This document shows positions 12,397 to 23,110 of a stretch of 64,000 nucleotides of DNA, in pieces. Numbering within the stretch: position 1 is the first letter of the stretch; each line of letters starts with the position of its first letter. Both the position numbers and the translations under genes were made by a program. Source of the stretch: Quercus robur (Eukaryota; Streptophyta; Magnoliopsida; Fagales; Fagaceae); NCBI RefSeq assembly GCF_932294415.1, contig NC_065535.1, forward strand, positions 12,308,282-12,372,281. Direction: 5' to 3'. Below the pieces are notes generated by a model that was not told where the DNA came from, made no database searches, and saw only the letters and a list, made by a program, of their open reading frames with translations.

Positions 12397-12531
12397 GGTA
12401 CTCCCGGAGTAGAATAAATGCGTACTCCCTCCTCTGACATAATTGGTGGGTCTTACCATGAATTTAATTAGTGGGACCCACCATTCATGTGAGAGGAGGG
12501 AGTACGCATTTATGGTATTTCGAGAGTACAT
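12397..12531. mobile_element. Foldback MITE with ~40-bp arms
   Basis: The left arm (12413-12452) contains AATAAATGCGTACTCCCTCC. The right arm (12475-12513) is its near-perfect complement, separated by about 22 bp. The outer ends GGTACTCCCGGAGTA and the complement TGTACTCTCGAAATAC extend the inverted repeat. It interrupts the unit tail between GTTATGCGCTTG and AGCCTAATTGGTGG, which are adjacent in units 0 and 2. Confidence 0.75.
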
Positions 12532-13084
12532 TTTCCATGAGATTGTATTTCTAGTCAGCCTAATTGGTGGAGAATTATTTACCCACTGTCCATATATGGA
12601 ATATACTTATATACCTAGTGATTTTTAAAAAATATTTTTAATAGATTTAATTAGTGTAAAAGTTAGCCAAGACACTAAAAGCATTGTATTTGTTGTTTTT
12701 AATGATGTGTGTAAATCTGTGTAAAACATTAAGTGTATAATAAATAGTACTCTTTTCCAAATAACACAGTAAAATTGGCATTAAAATATAGCTAAAATGC
12801 AAATTGCACCCTTTAAGTTAGTTAAAATTCATTTCAGCCTTCTAACTTTATTTTTGTTCAATTGAGTCCTCCAAATTTTAAATTTATTCAATTCGGTCTT
12901 TCAGTACAATTTTGTTAAAAATAATTGCCCCTAAAAATATCTATTGGTGTCATGCTTTAGAGCATTGGCATCCGGGGTGTAAAACACCCCTAGTTGTTAT
13001 TTTAGCTGCTGAGAACCTAAAAACATGCTCTATTTGGGAATGCAAATTCTAAAAATTTTACAACTTGTGAATAGTAGTTACTTA

Positions 13085-13599
13085 GGGTACGTTTGGTACA
13101 TTGTAATGATTATTACATGGGAATAGGAATAAGTATTACAAGGAATACATTAAGTTGAAATGTAATAAGTATTACTATTCATTAGTTTGATGACCATTTA
13201 GGAATAAAATCCTGAATATGCATTCACAATTTAGTAGAGTATAAAAAGAAGCTGTAATTAAATCAATTTTAAGTCAAATTTCTTAAAATACACTTATTTT
13301 AGGGTGTTTGAAATAGAGCTAATAATTAACAACAAGGAATTTTTTTTTTTTTTTTTTCCTTTTGAAGATGTGGCAATTAATGGCTATTTAGGAAATTTTT
13401 TTTGTAAAGTTATTACATAAGATGAATAAATAGATATTCAGTACTTTTGATAAGGAATAGTTATTTTTCATTTTGAAGAATAGCTATTCATAAGGAATAA
13501 CTATTCATTGTAATAAAAACATAACCAAACAATCGAATAGTTATGCCATAGGAATATCTATTACATTACAGTGTCTATTACAGTCTACCAAACGTGCCC
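13085..13599. mobile_element. Tourist-like MITE
   Basis: The left end is GGGTACGTTTGGTACATTGT. The complement of the right end is GGGCACGTTTGGTAGACTGT, so the inverted repeats agree closely. TTA flanks both sides (13082-13084 and 13600-13602), as expected for PIF/Harbinger-type MITEs. The interior is AT-rich with repeated AATAGCTATTC-like pieces and codes for nothing recognisable. Confidence 0.8.
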
Positions 13600-13762
13600 T
13601 TATATTTAAAACCTACTGTTCACGAGTTTGTAAACCGAAATATATTATTGTATTCATTTATTTATTGTTCTCTCTCTCTCTCTCTTTTTACTTGCTCGGT
13701 GCTTGTGAGTTTTGTGTGGATTTTTTTTTGTGGGTTTCTGTGCATATGGTGCTGCCGTGGTG

Positions 13763-14444
13763 CATTGACGGAGCTATTATTGGACTAAGGGGGGCAATGG
13801 CCCCCCTAACTTTTTTTTATTTTTAATATTACTATATTAATAGGTATTAACTTTAGCAATTTTGTTCAATAAAATTATACTTTGCCCCCCTTAATAATGC
13901 CATCAATTCTTTTGAAAGTAATGTTATAGCCACAAACATTTTTACAATGTTTATACAAACTATTGAGGTAACAAATTCTTATTGGTTCGTACACTTGCAT
14001 CACTTTTTACTTATTAATAACTATTCACCATATTAGCAATTTGTAAAAATTTTTACAATGTTTATACAAACTATTGAGGTAACAAATTTTTATTGGTTCG
14101 TACACTTGCATTACTTTTTACTTATTAATAACTATTCATCACATTAGTAATTTGTAAAAATTTTGCAGTTTCAGTATTTTTCACCTTTTAAATTAAGGAC
14201 ATAAAAAATTAATAGATTAAATATAAAACAAAATATACAAGCCCAAAAAAATTAGCCTAATAACAAAAATCACCAATAGTAAAACTAAAAAAGTTAAGCC
14301 CAATCAATCTATTTTACCCAAAACAAGCAACTTGGTCATTTAAAAATTTTTAAACAAAAATCCTTAGTAGTAGATGACCGAAACCACTGCACACAACTAG
14401 CAGCAAAACCACCCCCCTAACTCCAAGTCCTGGCTCCGTCCCTG
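13763..14444. mobile_element. Non-autonomous hAT element
   Basis: The left end is CATTGACGGAGC and the complement of the right end is CAGGGACGGAGCC, the familiar CAG.GACGGAGCC type. The flanking 8-mers CCGTGGTG and TCATGGTG match at 6 of 8 positions, the two differences being transitions. This fits a hAT 8-bp target duplication that has aged. The interior contains the AAGGGGGGCAATGGCCCCCC motif and a tandem duplication; no transposase is seen. Confidence 0.65.
13935..14166. repeat. Direct duplication of ~112 bp inside the hAT element
   Basis: Two adjacent near-identical copies each run from CAAACATTTTTACAATGTTT-like sequence through ACTATTGAGGTAACAAATT and GGTTCGTACACTTGCAT to GCAATTTGTAAAAATTTT. 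The copies differ at a handful of positions. Confidence 0.7.
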
Positions 14445-14905
14445 TCATGGTGGTGAGGGGGGTTGTTGCCGTGGTTATGGGGTGTTGCTGTGGTGGTGAG
14501 GTGGAGGGAGTGGGTTTGTGGATCGGCATGGTGGAGGGTGTGGGTCGACTTGGTGGAGGTCTGACCTTGCTTTGTGTTGATCAGTGGTTGAGTATGCTTT
14601 GGGTAGATCGGTGATCGTGGGTTTTTGTGTGTTAGAGGTGGTGGTGTGTATCGATGGTGGGGACTAGGTTGTTGGGGTTTTTGTTTTTGTTTTTGTTTTT
14701 TTTTTTTTTGGTTGGTGGTTGCAGGGGGTTGTGCATGGTGGTGGGGTGGTGGGTGGGTGTTAGAGGTGGTGCTGGTGGTGTATGTATCGGTGGTGGGGAC
14801 AGGTTGCTGTTTTTTTTTTTTTTTTGGTGGCTGCTGTGGGGTGTGTGTGGTGGTGGGGTGGTGGACTGGTGGGTGGCGGACTGGTGGGTGGCTGAGCTAA
14901 TCTTT
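14445..14905 (+). repeat. G-rich GGTGGTG tract
   Basis: Degenerate repeats of GGTGG, GGTGGTG and GGGTGG fill the plus strand, broken by two T-runs (about 14690-14710 and 14811-14825). The overlapping open frames here (14625-14900 and 14654-15067) are a by-product of stop-codon-poor composition, with runs of Trp, Gly and Phe. The tract resembles the shorter GT-rich part at 11415-11540. Confidence 0.6.
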
Positions 14906-15950
14906 CTAGTGAGAGGAAAGAGTGAGAATCTTTCTAGTGGTTGCTGCTGGAGAGAGGAAAGAGTGAGATGGGAGAAGAGAGAAAAATTAGTTTTTTTATA
15001 TATTATTTTATTAAGTAATTTATATTATTTTATTAAGTTACAAGTAAAAATAAAAACTAAGATGTAAAATGAGTTGGTAAAATAAATAAAGTAGATTTTT
15101 AAGACGTAAAATCAAACTTTTCTTGCTAATGCTGTTGAGGAGGATTCCTATTTTTAAAGAAAGAGAAAACACAAAATCAACAGTACAAAAGACAGCAAAG
15201 CTGCAAACAAATAGTGAAAAACCAAAGCTCAGCAACAAGCCAGCTTAGCTAGGACCACCATGCACCTAAACACTCAAAAACAGAAAAAAGGAGTTCTCTT
15301 CCTTTAGCCACACAAAACTCTATTTTGAACTATAGCTTTCACATGAGACGGCTTGTGTGCAGTGTACTAATATATTGGATACGTTAAAATTATGCGGATA
15401 CTTGTTTAGTTTTAGACATATGTTTATATCTTAATGTGTACAGTGCACAATTCCAACCATTTTTTACATTCTTAAACAAGGATAGTCTAATCTAATATTT
15501 TGGCTGGCTCACAGTTTAACCAATATGACAATATCACGGCCTCGATCAGCTCTGAATCTTCCAGCGTGAATTTATATGTTTTTGTTATCGATTTTATCAT
15601 AGACTGATTATTTATTCATTCCTTGAGGCTTCTTGAACTATTTCCCTAACACCAAACCAAAGTTACCAAATGAGAGAGAGAGAGTTGAAAATTCATTGTT
15701 CATTTAAAGTAAAAGGATAACAAAAAATACTGTCATTTTATTAATAACAAATAACAACTATGATTGTTATTCAACTCAATTACAAGTTACAACAACTCTT
15801 TTTTCAAAAAGAAAAATTAATAAAATCATTCTTTTAATAGCTTTTATACAAAGTGATATGCATCTATTTAGTACGCCAATTTATTTTTAAAGACACTTCT
15901 CATCCATTCTTCTCTTATAAGACTAACGCAACCAAGTCTGAGATATATTT

Positions 15951-16475
15951 TCAAGGGCACTTGAGTTGGCCACCACGGGTGATCATGGTAGCGTAGCAGG
16001 GGCATACATCACGGTTGCCGGAAGTGCCCGGAGGAACGCAGCTGCATCGAGCACAGCAAGTCCCACATGCCCTCTTGCACAGGTTTGGCCTAGACGATAA
16101 CTGACACCTTGCACTACATGCTGCTCCACAATCTGAAAAGCATAACATATAATTCAAAACCTTAATTAGCCAACTATGATTATTCGATCAAACAGTATCA
16201 TATATGTAACATATATAGTGATGGAAGAAGATAAAACTCACCTATTTTTTTACTGGGAGAACCCTTTGTTGTATCTGCGTTCACCTGCATAACTCAACAA
16301 CACATTGTCGTGTTAGAAAGAAAGTGCTAGCTAGGCTTCATGCATGTTTATTTTTGAAAATAATAGGAAGAGGAAAGATTGCTAAAATTAAGTTTACCAT
16401 CTGATCAGCTTCAACAAGATGGATGACGAGAATAGAAATGAGAATGGAAGCAATTAAAGCCTTTGAGATGGTCAT
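15951..16475 (-). CDS. GASA: GASA/snakin-2-type cysteine-rich peptide, gene 2
   Basis: Three minus-strand exons at 16475-16398, 16284-16242 and 16132-15951, with introns of 113 and 109 bp and GT-AG borders, encode 100 residues. The signal peptide (MTISKALIASILISILVIHL, ending VEA) differs from gene 1 at the second residue and in Ile/Val positions. The spacer is VNADTTKGSPSKKI. The mature domain has all 12 cysteines in the GASA spacing and ends TRGGQLKCP. It is near-identical in the mature domain to gene 3. TATA box at 16582-16589 and poly(A)-like AATAAA at 15880-15885. Like its paralogues it should be secreted to the cell wall or apoplast. Confidence 0.96.
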
Positions 16476-16581
16476 GGCTGATGACTTGAAGCAAGAGCGG
16501 TACTTTCGTTTCAAAGCTATTTGAAAATGAAATATTGAAAACCTGAAGATTTAGTGAGTAAAAGTGAGCTAAGGATGCTCC

Positions 16582-16589
16582 TATATATA
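16582..16589 (-). promoter_or_regulatory. TATA box of snakin gene 2
   Basis: TATATATA lies about 107-114 bp upstream of the start codon, in the conserved context GCT-TATA-GGAGCAT shared with the other three genes. Confidence 0.7.
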
Positions 16590-17511
16590 GCAAGCGTATA
16601 TGTGAACAGGCAGCAAAAATTAATTAAAAAAAAAAAAAAAAAAAAGTAGATTCATGCAAGCTAGGTCGGGACATTCTCAATTATGATATATAGTTTGAAC
16701 GCGGAAGAGAAAAAAAAAAAAAGCATAGTGACTAGGGAGTAGGGAGGGAATATCTGGTAACGAAAAGCAATTGGAATCATCTAGAGTAGGCACTTCTGTT
16801 GTGTTACTTCTACGCGGAACTGTTTGACAACCATAAAATATTATAGAAATCTTGAACATAAAACAATGTCTGAGTAGAAAGGCAGAGTCGGAGTAATATG
16901 ACTCTATCCCGTTAGGAAAGCTATTCTATCACGGAGAAAGTTTTTCTCTCTGACCATTTAAAAAACAATAAGGGTTCAACTGGTCACGTATAAACAATAT
17001 AATGAAACTTTGACTGCTCAATTAATTAATAAAGTCAACAAATTCAATATTTCTCTAGAAAATAATTCAAAATAAGATCGAGAAAGTTCAGATTTAAAGC
17101 ATAATGCGTGTATTCAATGTTCCAAATAAAAGAGTAAGATTTTAAAAAAACAGAGCATGTACATGCAGACATGCTCTTTTTTTTTTTTTTTTTTGAGCTA
17201 ATTACAGGACCAAAATTTATATCACCAAGCTCATGAGACATATACACATTTGTTTCAAAATACACTTCGACTTAAAAATCGTGTTTTCATTGGGCTCTAA
17301 GATTTTTTTATTTTTATTTTTATAAATCATTTATACGTACTTGTCTATTGATTCTAATATATATACTATACTTGTCTATTAATTAATTTAATTTCAGACA
17401 AATTCAACGTGTGTCTAATTCCTTTTTCTTTTCTTTTTTTTCAGTTCCATATATATATATATATATATACCATTTTTTTTAATTAAAAAAAGGGGTGATT
17501 CCTTCTTCAAG

Positions 17512-17830
17512 TACCGAGGGAAGTAGGTAGGCGACAAGTTACAACCCCAATATTGTCCACACGTGCAGCTAATGAAACAAAATACCTTCTCTTTTTGAGA
17601 GGTCGTGACTTGTGAGAGTTTTTCTACTTCCTTCGTAGAAAGCGATGGTGAATGGTGATGTGTTCGTGTAGAATAAACCTCACTCATATATAGCCACTTC
17701 TATAAACAGCTGTGTACAAAGTCGCACCACAGCTGTATTCATCTTCACACATGGAAACCATTACCAAATTGCCAACATGTTTAAATTAAATTAAGTTTGG
17801 TCCCCCTTTATGCCATGTCACAATAAAAAT
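17512..17830 (-). other. Unit-conserved promoter-like block (unit 2 copy)
   Basis: It shares with units 1, 3 and 4 the string CCACACGTGCAGCTAATGAA, a GTGACTTGTGAGAG motif, CTACTTCCTTCGTAGAAAGC, CACTCATATATAGCCACTT and two CAGCTGT palindromes around GTACAAAGTCGCACCAC. Read on the minus strand the order is CAGCTG boxes, TATA-like sequence (17687-17692), leader-like sequence, G-box. Minus-strand ORFs here differ between copies, so no protein is supported. It may be a relic promoter or a non-coding transcription unit. Confidence 0.5.
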
Positions 17831-18183
17831 AAATTAAAAAACGAAAGAAGGACATCAATTATAGATGTTTCATAATGATGCCATGTGTTACTATTAATTA
17901 ATAAGAATTATCACTTTATTAGTGGAAAAGGCAATTGTACTAAACCCTTAAAAAAAACCTTATCTATATATATATATATATAACCGAATCTTTTGCTAGC
18001 ACCACAATTTTCCATGTCAGCATTATTTTTAAAAAAAAATATTTTGATTTTATATTTCTATATATATACTAAAGAAATATTTTCCACATCACTAATATAT
18101 TTTCAAATTTTATATAAAAAAAGAAAAAGAAACATCAAACTAAAATGTGAAACCCGACTCCTATTTTATAACACCAACAAACT

Positions 18184-18420
18184 CAAAACCCTAAAGAGTC
18201 ATGCACTTGGTTAACCCTAATTCCTGAAACATATCTTATATACTCTCTTTTCACAAACCCTCTCACACACATACAACACATCGCCGCAAGAGCACAAGCA
18301 GCAGCAGCACCAGAAGAAAGAAGAAAAAATGGAGGCAGCGAGAACCGTAAAAGATGTGTCACCTCACGAGTTCGTCAAGGCCTATGCCGCTCACCTCAAA
18401 CGCTCTGGCTATGTATATCT
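18184..18420 (+). pseudogene. RPS19: Captured promoter, leader and first exon of ribosomal protein S19
   Basis: From the ATG at 18330 the frame reads [20 protein letters not shown] then AHLKRSG, the N-terminus of plant cytosolic 40S ribosomal protein S19 (eS19), which continues KIELP in the family. Here it runs into CTATGTATATCTC, so the exon end is altered or an intron begins. Upstream are telo-box motifs AAACCCTAA at 18186-18194 and AACCCTAA near 18212, typical of plant ribosomal protein promoters, and a CAG/AAG-rich leader. About 28 codons of a roughly 143-residue protein are present. It sits inside the Helitron, so it is a captured fragment; its promoter may still work. Confidence 0.88.
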
Positions 18421-18723
18421 CTCTCTCTTTCTCTATTCATAAACTCTTATTTTTACATGTTGATGATGCGTATATCTGTTTTGTTCTATGAATCTGAAAC
18501 TTTTACCTTTTGTTTTGTTTGATTTATTTTTTAGTGAGAAGTGAAAGTGATTGTTCTTTTGGGTTATTTGTGGTTAACCATTTGATGAAATATACATTTG
18601 AATCTTATTATTGTGGATGTATAGCTATGCCCATTTTAGTGTTTTTGACTCCCCCGCTAGCACCAGCGTATTTATTGTTTCTTTTTACTGGTTTTTGAAA
18701 TGAGTTTTTTATAATGCCTGCAG

Positions 18724-18832
18724 ACTTCTCCAAATAATAACACCTGTTGCTACAATATGCTGTGCTCAGGCTTTTTTCAAACTAACAAGGAACTTGTGTG
18801 ACCAACAGATGCTCAGAATCCTTATCTGGAAG
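18724..18832 (+). pseudogene. Second captured exon, tentatively neprosin/DUF239-like
   Basis: An AG acceptor (GCAG at 18720-18723) precedes a frame reading NNNTCCYNMLCSGFFQTNKE followed by LV and a TGA. A GT donor follows at about 18833. The CYN..C.GF.QTN pattern resembles the C-terminal domain of plant neprosin (DUF239) proteins, where the first of the two adjacent cysteines would normally be glycine. The frame is broken after the match. It is unrelated to ribosomal protein S19, so the Helitron probably captured at least two genes. The assignment is from memory of the motif only. Confidence 0.4.
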
Positions 18833-20490
18833 GTAGTACAATATTTCAATTTAATTACTTCATCAAATACTTCTAATTTTTGGTCTCACTTATGATTGTA
18901 TCATATGTAATTTTTTTTACCCAAAAAAATTTATAGTAATAAATGTTACAGATATGGCTCAAGCCCAAGTCCTAATGCATTATATTGTTCTTATTTGAGT
19001 TGATATACTAATTTAGAAATATTGTGAAATTGTTTGGGGTATTTTATTGTAGATTATTATAATTTTTAATTATGAGTCTAATTGGTTACCTCAGAGGAGT
19101 TAGGCCATGTACATCTATTATATTATTATTATTATTATCAATTAATAAAAATTGATATATCATTTATTGTATGTAATTATTTTGATACAACTGAAAAGAA
19201 ACATCCAAACTGAAACATAAAACCTTGACTCCTATTGATACAACTATTCTTAATTAAATTCAAAAAAATCATTATTTGCTTTGCCTTTATATGTTTGTAT
19301 GATGTTCTCTATCATTTTTGTTTATGAAGTTTGTCTATAAAACTCACAACAAGTGAATTAATAGAGAGATTGAAAATTGAATTAATTAGTTTTTTTTTTC
19401 CATACAAATTTGAATAAATATATATAATTTTAATTAAACTGTACTGTGCATTGCATGAGTTAGTGACTATATTATACTATAGAAATAACAACAAAATATG
19501 AAACTCACATTTGTAGTTGTTCATAGAAGTTTGTTTTTTTGGTTGATTTATATTATTTTTGTGGGGAGTTTATTATTGAAATGCAACTTCATAAACATTT
19601 GCGTTAAAAGACAATTTGTGTTCCAATATTTATGGGACAATATAGTATTTCCCAGCTAAAATATAATGAAATGGAGATTTAAAATAATCTCTTAAACTAC
19701 CCTAATAGAATATGCAATAACTCATATTTAAGGATAAAATTTAACTACAAAATTAGTTGTAACTTAAGGCTACAAATTCACTCAATAAAATAAATATTAC
19801 AACATATTTTGAAAATCTAACCATTGAATTGCATATTTTTTACGCTTTAATACACATGTTAAATTTTGTATCAATCGGATATTATTTACTATATGATTTA
19901 TAAGCTTATATTTTATGCATAATTTTAAATTACAAAAACTTGCAATTAAAAAAAAAATTATTAATGCCATAGTTATTTATCATTAATTTTCTTGAAATTT
20001 TGCAAGCATGGAGCATATAAGAAGAAGATGTAATTTAATGGTAGATTTGTCAAAATTCAACTTCAATAAAAAGATATTAAGTTTGTAGCCTAAGGTTACA
20101 ACTAATTTTGTAATTAAACTTTGTCTTATATTTAATAGTTTTCCCGTGCATCGCACGGGTCGGCGACTAGTATATATAAAAGACGGACTCAATTTTCCTT
20201 TATAAAATATCCATTAAATGATTTTTATAATAGTTAATAACGTAACATAGTAATAAAATAGTAATAACTCTGCCCCCTTTTTTCATTAAAATAGTAATAA
20301 ATAAATAAATAAATAAAAACCTTAGCAAAATAACTTAATCATCCTTGTGGCTCAAAGACATAATCTCATTTCTTTTATTAGGAGAGTTAGTGTTAATTTT
20401 TGTTTTGTTTTGAGGGCAGTATTAATTTAAATCATCTCAGATTCTTCTATTATTGTACATATTGAATTATGAAACCAAAAAAAAAAAAAA

Positions 20491-21113
20491 TGATAAGGGT
20501 AAGTCTAAAAAGTCTGATAAACTCGTTCACATAAGGCAAAGCCGACGGTCCTAATGAACTCGTCGGCCTTACTTGTGTATTCATAGACATAAATGACGGT
20601 TCCACCTCAAAGCCGACGGCTGCACCTTGAGATCAACGATACACCTCAAAGCCGATGGCTGCGCCTTGAGATCAACGATACCTAAATGAGACAAACAGAA
20701 TGCATAGACGGGATACGAAGCTAACGCAAGGAAGCTGAAGGGGGATAAGTAAACCTTTGACAAGTCTGACATGGCCTTGCTTGGCCTCCACGCATGAGTA
20801 TATAATGAAATATCTTGTGCCCCACGGTTAACCCTAATCAAGGGGATTCCTATAAGGAAAGGCCCTCTATGCCAAGGAATGGATGTCAACCCTATACTAC
20901 TATAAAAACCCCAAAACCCTCATATACCAAGGTACACATAATTTCCCCCAACTCTGACACTTTAGAGTTGTGAAAGTTCTCTAACTTGACCTTCGGAGGG
21001 TATTTAGCCGATACCACACCGATACTCTCTACAAGGTCTTCTTTGATTCTGTTTCGCAGGTGTTGTCTCGAGCACGTGAGGACTGTGTGACTTACTAACG
21101 ATTTTTGGCATCA
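20491..21113. mobile_element. Probable solo LTR
   Basis: An insertion relative to units 1 and 3, between GAATTATGAAACC and ATGATAGTATTTATCATT. Possible LTR ends are TGATAAGGG and TTTTTGGCATCA. It has a promoter-like stretch (ACTATAAAAACCCC near 20900) and a 39-bp internal duplication (ACCTCAAAGCCGACGGCTGC and ACCTCAAAGCCGATGGCTGC). Flanks AAAAA and TAAAA are only a weak target duplication in a poly-A run, so the ends are provisional. Confidence 0.5.
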
Positions 21114-21382
21114 TAAAAAATGATAGTATTTATCATTAAACATACATCATAGATGTAAATCTAACTATTTAATACTTTATTTTTACAAAAAAAAAAATAT
21201 TTTTTTGAAAATAATTCGTTAAAAAAAACCATTTTTACAAAAAATAAATAAATCATTTTTCAATGGAAATCAGTCACGTTTCTTCTAATTCCAAATATTT
21301 ATTTTTATACATATCACTTATTTTAAACAGCAATAAGGAAAACAAATGTACAAAACTTTAATACTTTTATTATTATTATTAT

Positions 21383-22197
21383 TGTAAGGATGCAATTTGG
21401 ATCCTAAGCCCAAAAGGTAAAAGGATCTAGGCTCAAAGAGCCCAATACAATGAATTTGTAGAGAGTGTATTGGAAAACTAGGCTCTAATGAGTTGGATAA
21501 CAATTATAGGGGATTCAAATAACAATAAAGTAAAGATAGTCTGGTTTTATCTAAAGCAAATTGTCCTCAGCACAATCCAAGGAGATTAGTTCTTGTATAT
21601 ATCTCTTGAATTTGATTACAAATATAGTTCTTAGTGCTACAGTATTCTTCTCTCAATTCTCTGATCTCCTTTCCTTAAGGTCTTCTCTCTATTTTATACT
21701 ATTCTCCTTTTTTCATCTCTACCCTTCACGTGTAGATTAGATTATTGGTGTTGATCCTTGTCCCATCAACACATTCCTGAAATCTTTGAGAAGTAGCTGT
21801 AAGGCTAAAAATTACTATTCAAGTATCACTTCCTCATTAATGCGGTCAAAGAGTTAGTTACAGGACATTCAATGCGGTGGTAGCAGTTTTCTCTAATATA
21901 TTATAGGGTTTTCCTCTGTCCTGTGCTTTCAGGAAGCTTGTCCTTTTCAACAAAAGCTCTTGGAATGTTGCCCTGGGTGGCAAACCACACTTTTGGATCT
22001 CGGCTTTACTCAGCCGATGAGGCATTTATCCTCGAACCACCTTCTCGGACTCTTATGACCAAACCTCACCTCTTCATCTACTAACACGGACTCCCATAAC
22101 AGTATTTTACCTATCCTCAGACTACTTAATGTCCTCAGATTGAGCCCCCGGCCCAATATATACATAGATACATACTACTGGGTCTATCACCCTTACA
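21383..22197. mobile_element. Solo LTR inserted in an ATT microsatellite
   Basis: Starts TGTAAGGATGC and ends CACCCTTACA, so the ends are inverted complements of the TG...CA type. ATTAT flanks both sides (21378-21382, 22198-22202), although this lies in an (ATT)n run, where a match is partly expected. Unit 3 has an uninterrupted (ATT)n at the same place (about 36841-36868). The sequence is GC-richer than its surroundings, with CCTCGAACC and CCTCGGACTC motifs. Confidence 0.75.
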
Positions 22198-22223
22198 ATT
22201 ATTATTATTATTATTATTATTAT

Positions 22224-23067
22224 TGTGGGGAGTGAAGCTTGAATGAGGAAATTGTAAGGAAAGCCCAACCCAAGGGCAAGATGGTCCCAGCTCCTTACCA
22301 ACCAACCCTAACCCAATGTAACATTAAGAGTTCCAGTGTGGGAGCCCAGGGCAAGATGGTCCCAGCTCCTTACCAACCAACCCTAACCCAATGTAACATT
22401 AAGAGTTCCAGTGTGGGAGCCCGAGGAAGCAACTTGCCTGAGGAACCTAAGGAGCAGCACTACTCAAAGGGCCGCAAATAAACCATTTGGGCAAGAAGGT
22501 TGTGACCAAGGAAAGAAGTGAAGACGTGTAAGAAAAGATGAGGGAATGTTTCTAGATAAAGAGCCCATCACCTCCGCATTCAATGCACTGCACCAACTCA
22601 GCTGGCTGCATTAATGGCAAAATGACCACTGAACTGTGCTTTCACAGCTAGCAGCACATTCCACCACCCCCAGCAAGGCTTTGATGGGACAAGCATCCAA
22701 GTGAGAAATAGGGACTGTCCAAGTGGAGGGTTGAGATGCATTCTAGGTAGATATATAAGAGAAATAGACCCCTCCAGAAAGAGAGGGAGAAAAAAGTGAG
22801 AAATAAGATCAAGTGTAATCAAGAACTTCCAAAGAAAGAAAAAAAAAATTCAAACTATCAACACTATCCTCAGACCATCCCGAGGAAGTGGTTATACCAT
22901 CTTTCCCTTGTCTTTTTCTTCCTTTTTGCATTAAAAAACCGTTCTTTGATCACATCATTTACTTAATCATCTGTCACATTCAATTAAGTTGGAAAATGTT
23001 GACCTTGATAATCTACCTCTATAAATTAATTGTATGGGGCATTGATTCAACCCCATTCCTTGGGTCG

Positions 23068-23072
<5 letters not shown>
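22224..23072. mobile_element. LTR-like insertion, 3' limit uncertain
   Basis: This begins TGTGGGGAGTG directly after the interrupted (ATT)n run and ends where another (ATT)n run starts. It has a TATA-like ATATATAAGAG near 22750, pyrimidine-rich sequence and a two-copy 75-bp tandem repeat. No CA end was found next to the microsatellite, so it may be a truncated LTR or another element. It is absent from the unit 3 copy of this site. Confidence 0.4.
22274..22423 (+). repeat. 75-bp tandem duplication, two copies
   Basis: Two adjacent, almost identical 75-bp copies start GGGCAAGATGGTCCCAGC and end GTGTGGGAGCCC. The length is a multiple of three, so an ORF through it repeats 25 residues, but nothing else suggests coding. 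Confidence 0.85.

Positions 23073-23110
<38 letters not shown>

Larger units (their letters stand above)
12959..15146. mobile_element. Composite insertion at the unit 1/unit 2 junction
   Basis: Compared with the unit 2/3 junction near 25300, about 2.2 kb of extra sequence lies between ATTGGTGTCATGC and the AAAGAAAGAG marker. Its left end GAGCATTGGCATCCGG and the complement of its right end (CAGCATTAGCAAG, near 15120-15132) look like degenerate terminal inverted repeats. It has two nested insertions: a Tourist-like MITE at 13085 and a hAT element at 13763. No target duplication was found, so limits and class are uncertain. No gene inside. Confidence 0.45.
5723..15152. repeat. Tandem unit 1 (snakin gene 1 plus flanks)
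   Basis: The unit starts with the marker AAGAAAGAGAAAACACAATA, which recurs at about 15155, 25350 and 48440. In order it holds the snakin gene 3' flank, the minus-strand gene, its promoter, the upstream block at 8884 and the GGAATCAAACCAATCAAG block near 9925. The tail is homologous to unit 2. It is enlarged by the TIR element at 10726 and the composite insertion at 12959-15146. The AT-rich stretches 7140-8880 and 9300-10725 hold poly-A/T runs, a (GA)n tract at 8842-8871 and no gene. Confidence 0.75.
17963..20170 (+). mobile_element. Non-autonomous Helitron carrying host gene fragments
   Basis: The 5' end is TCTATATATA preceded by A. The 3' end is CTAG followed by T, so the insertion lies between A and T. 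Eleven bases before the end is a perfect 7-bp-stem hairpin (CCCGTGC at 20143-20149, GCACGGG at 20153-20159, loop ATC). These are the defining Helitron termini. The paralogous place in unit 3 (near 36315) lacks the insert. The 2.2-kb interior holds a ribosomal protein S19 promoter/exon 1 fragment and a second exon-like fragment, with no Rep/helicase. The rest (18840-20100) is AT-rich and unrecognised. Confidence 0.9.

Noticed and set aside
14625..15067. Trp/Gly/Phe-rich ORFs
   Set aside because: Produced by G-rich repeats and T-runs; no homology-like pattern.
17415..17687. 90-residue minus ORF in the unit-conserved block starting MSEVYSTRTH
   Set aside because: The ATG overlaps the TATA-like motif and the frame is not kept in the copies at 8929, 35025 and 52657.
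18510..18698. 62-residue ORF in the Helitron
   Set aside because: Intron-like sequence after the RPS19 fragment; no domain and no support from context.
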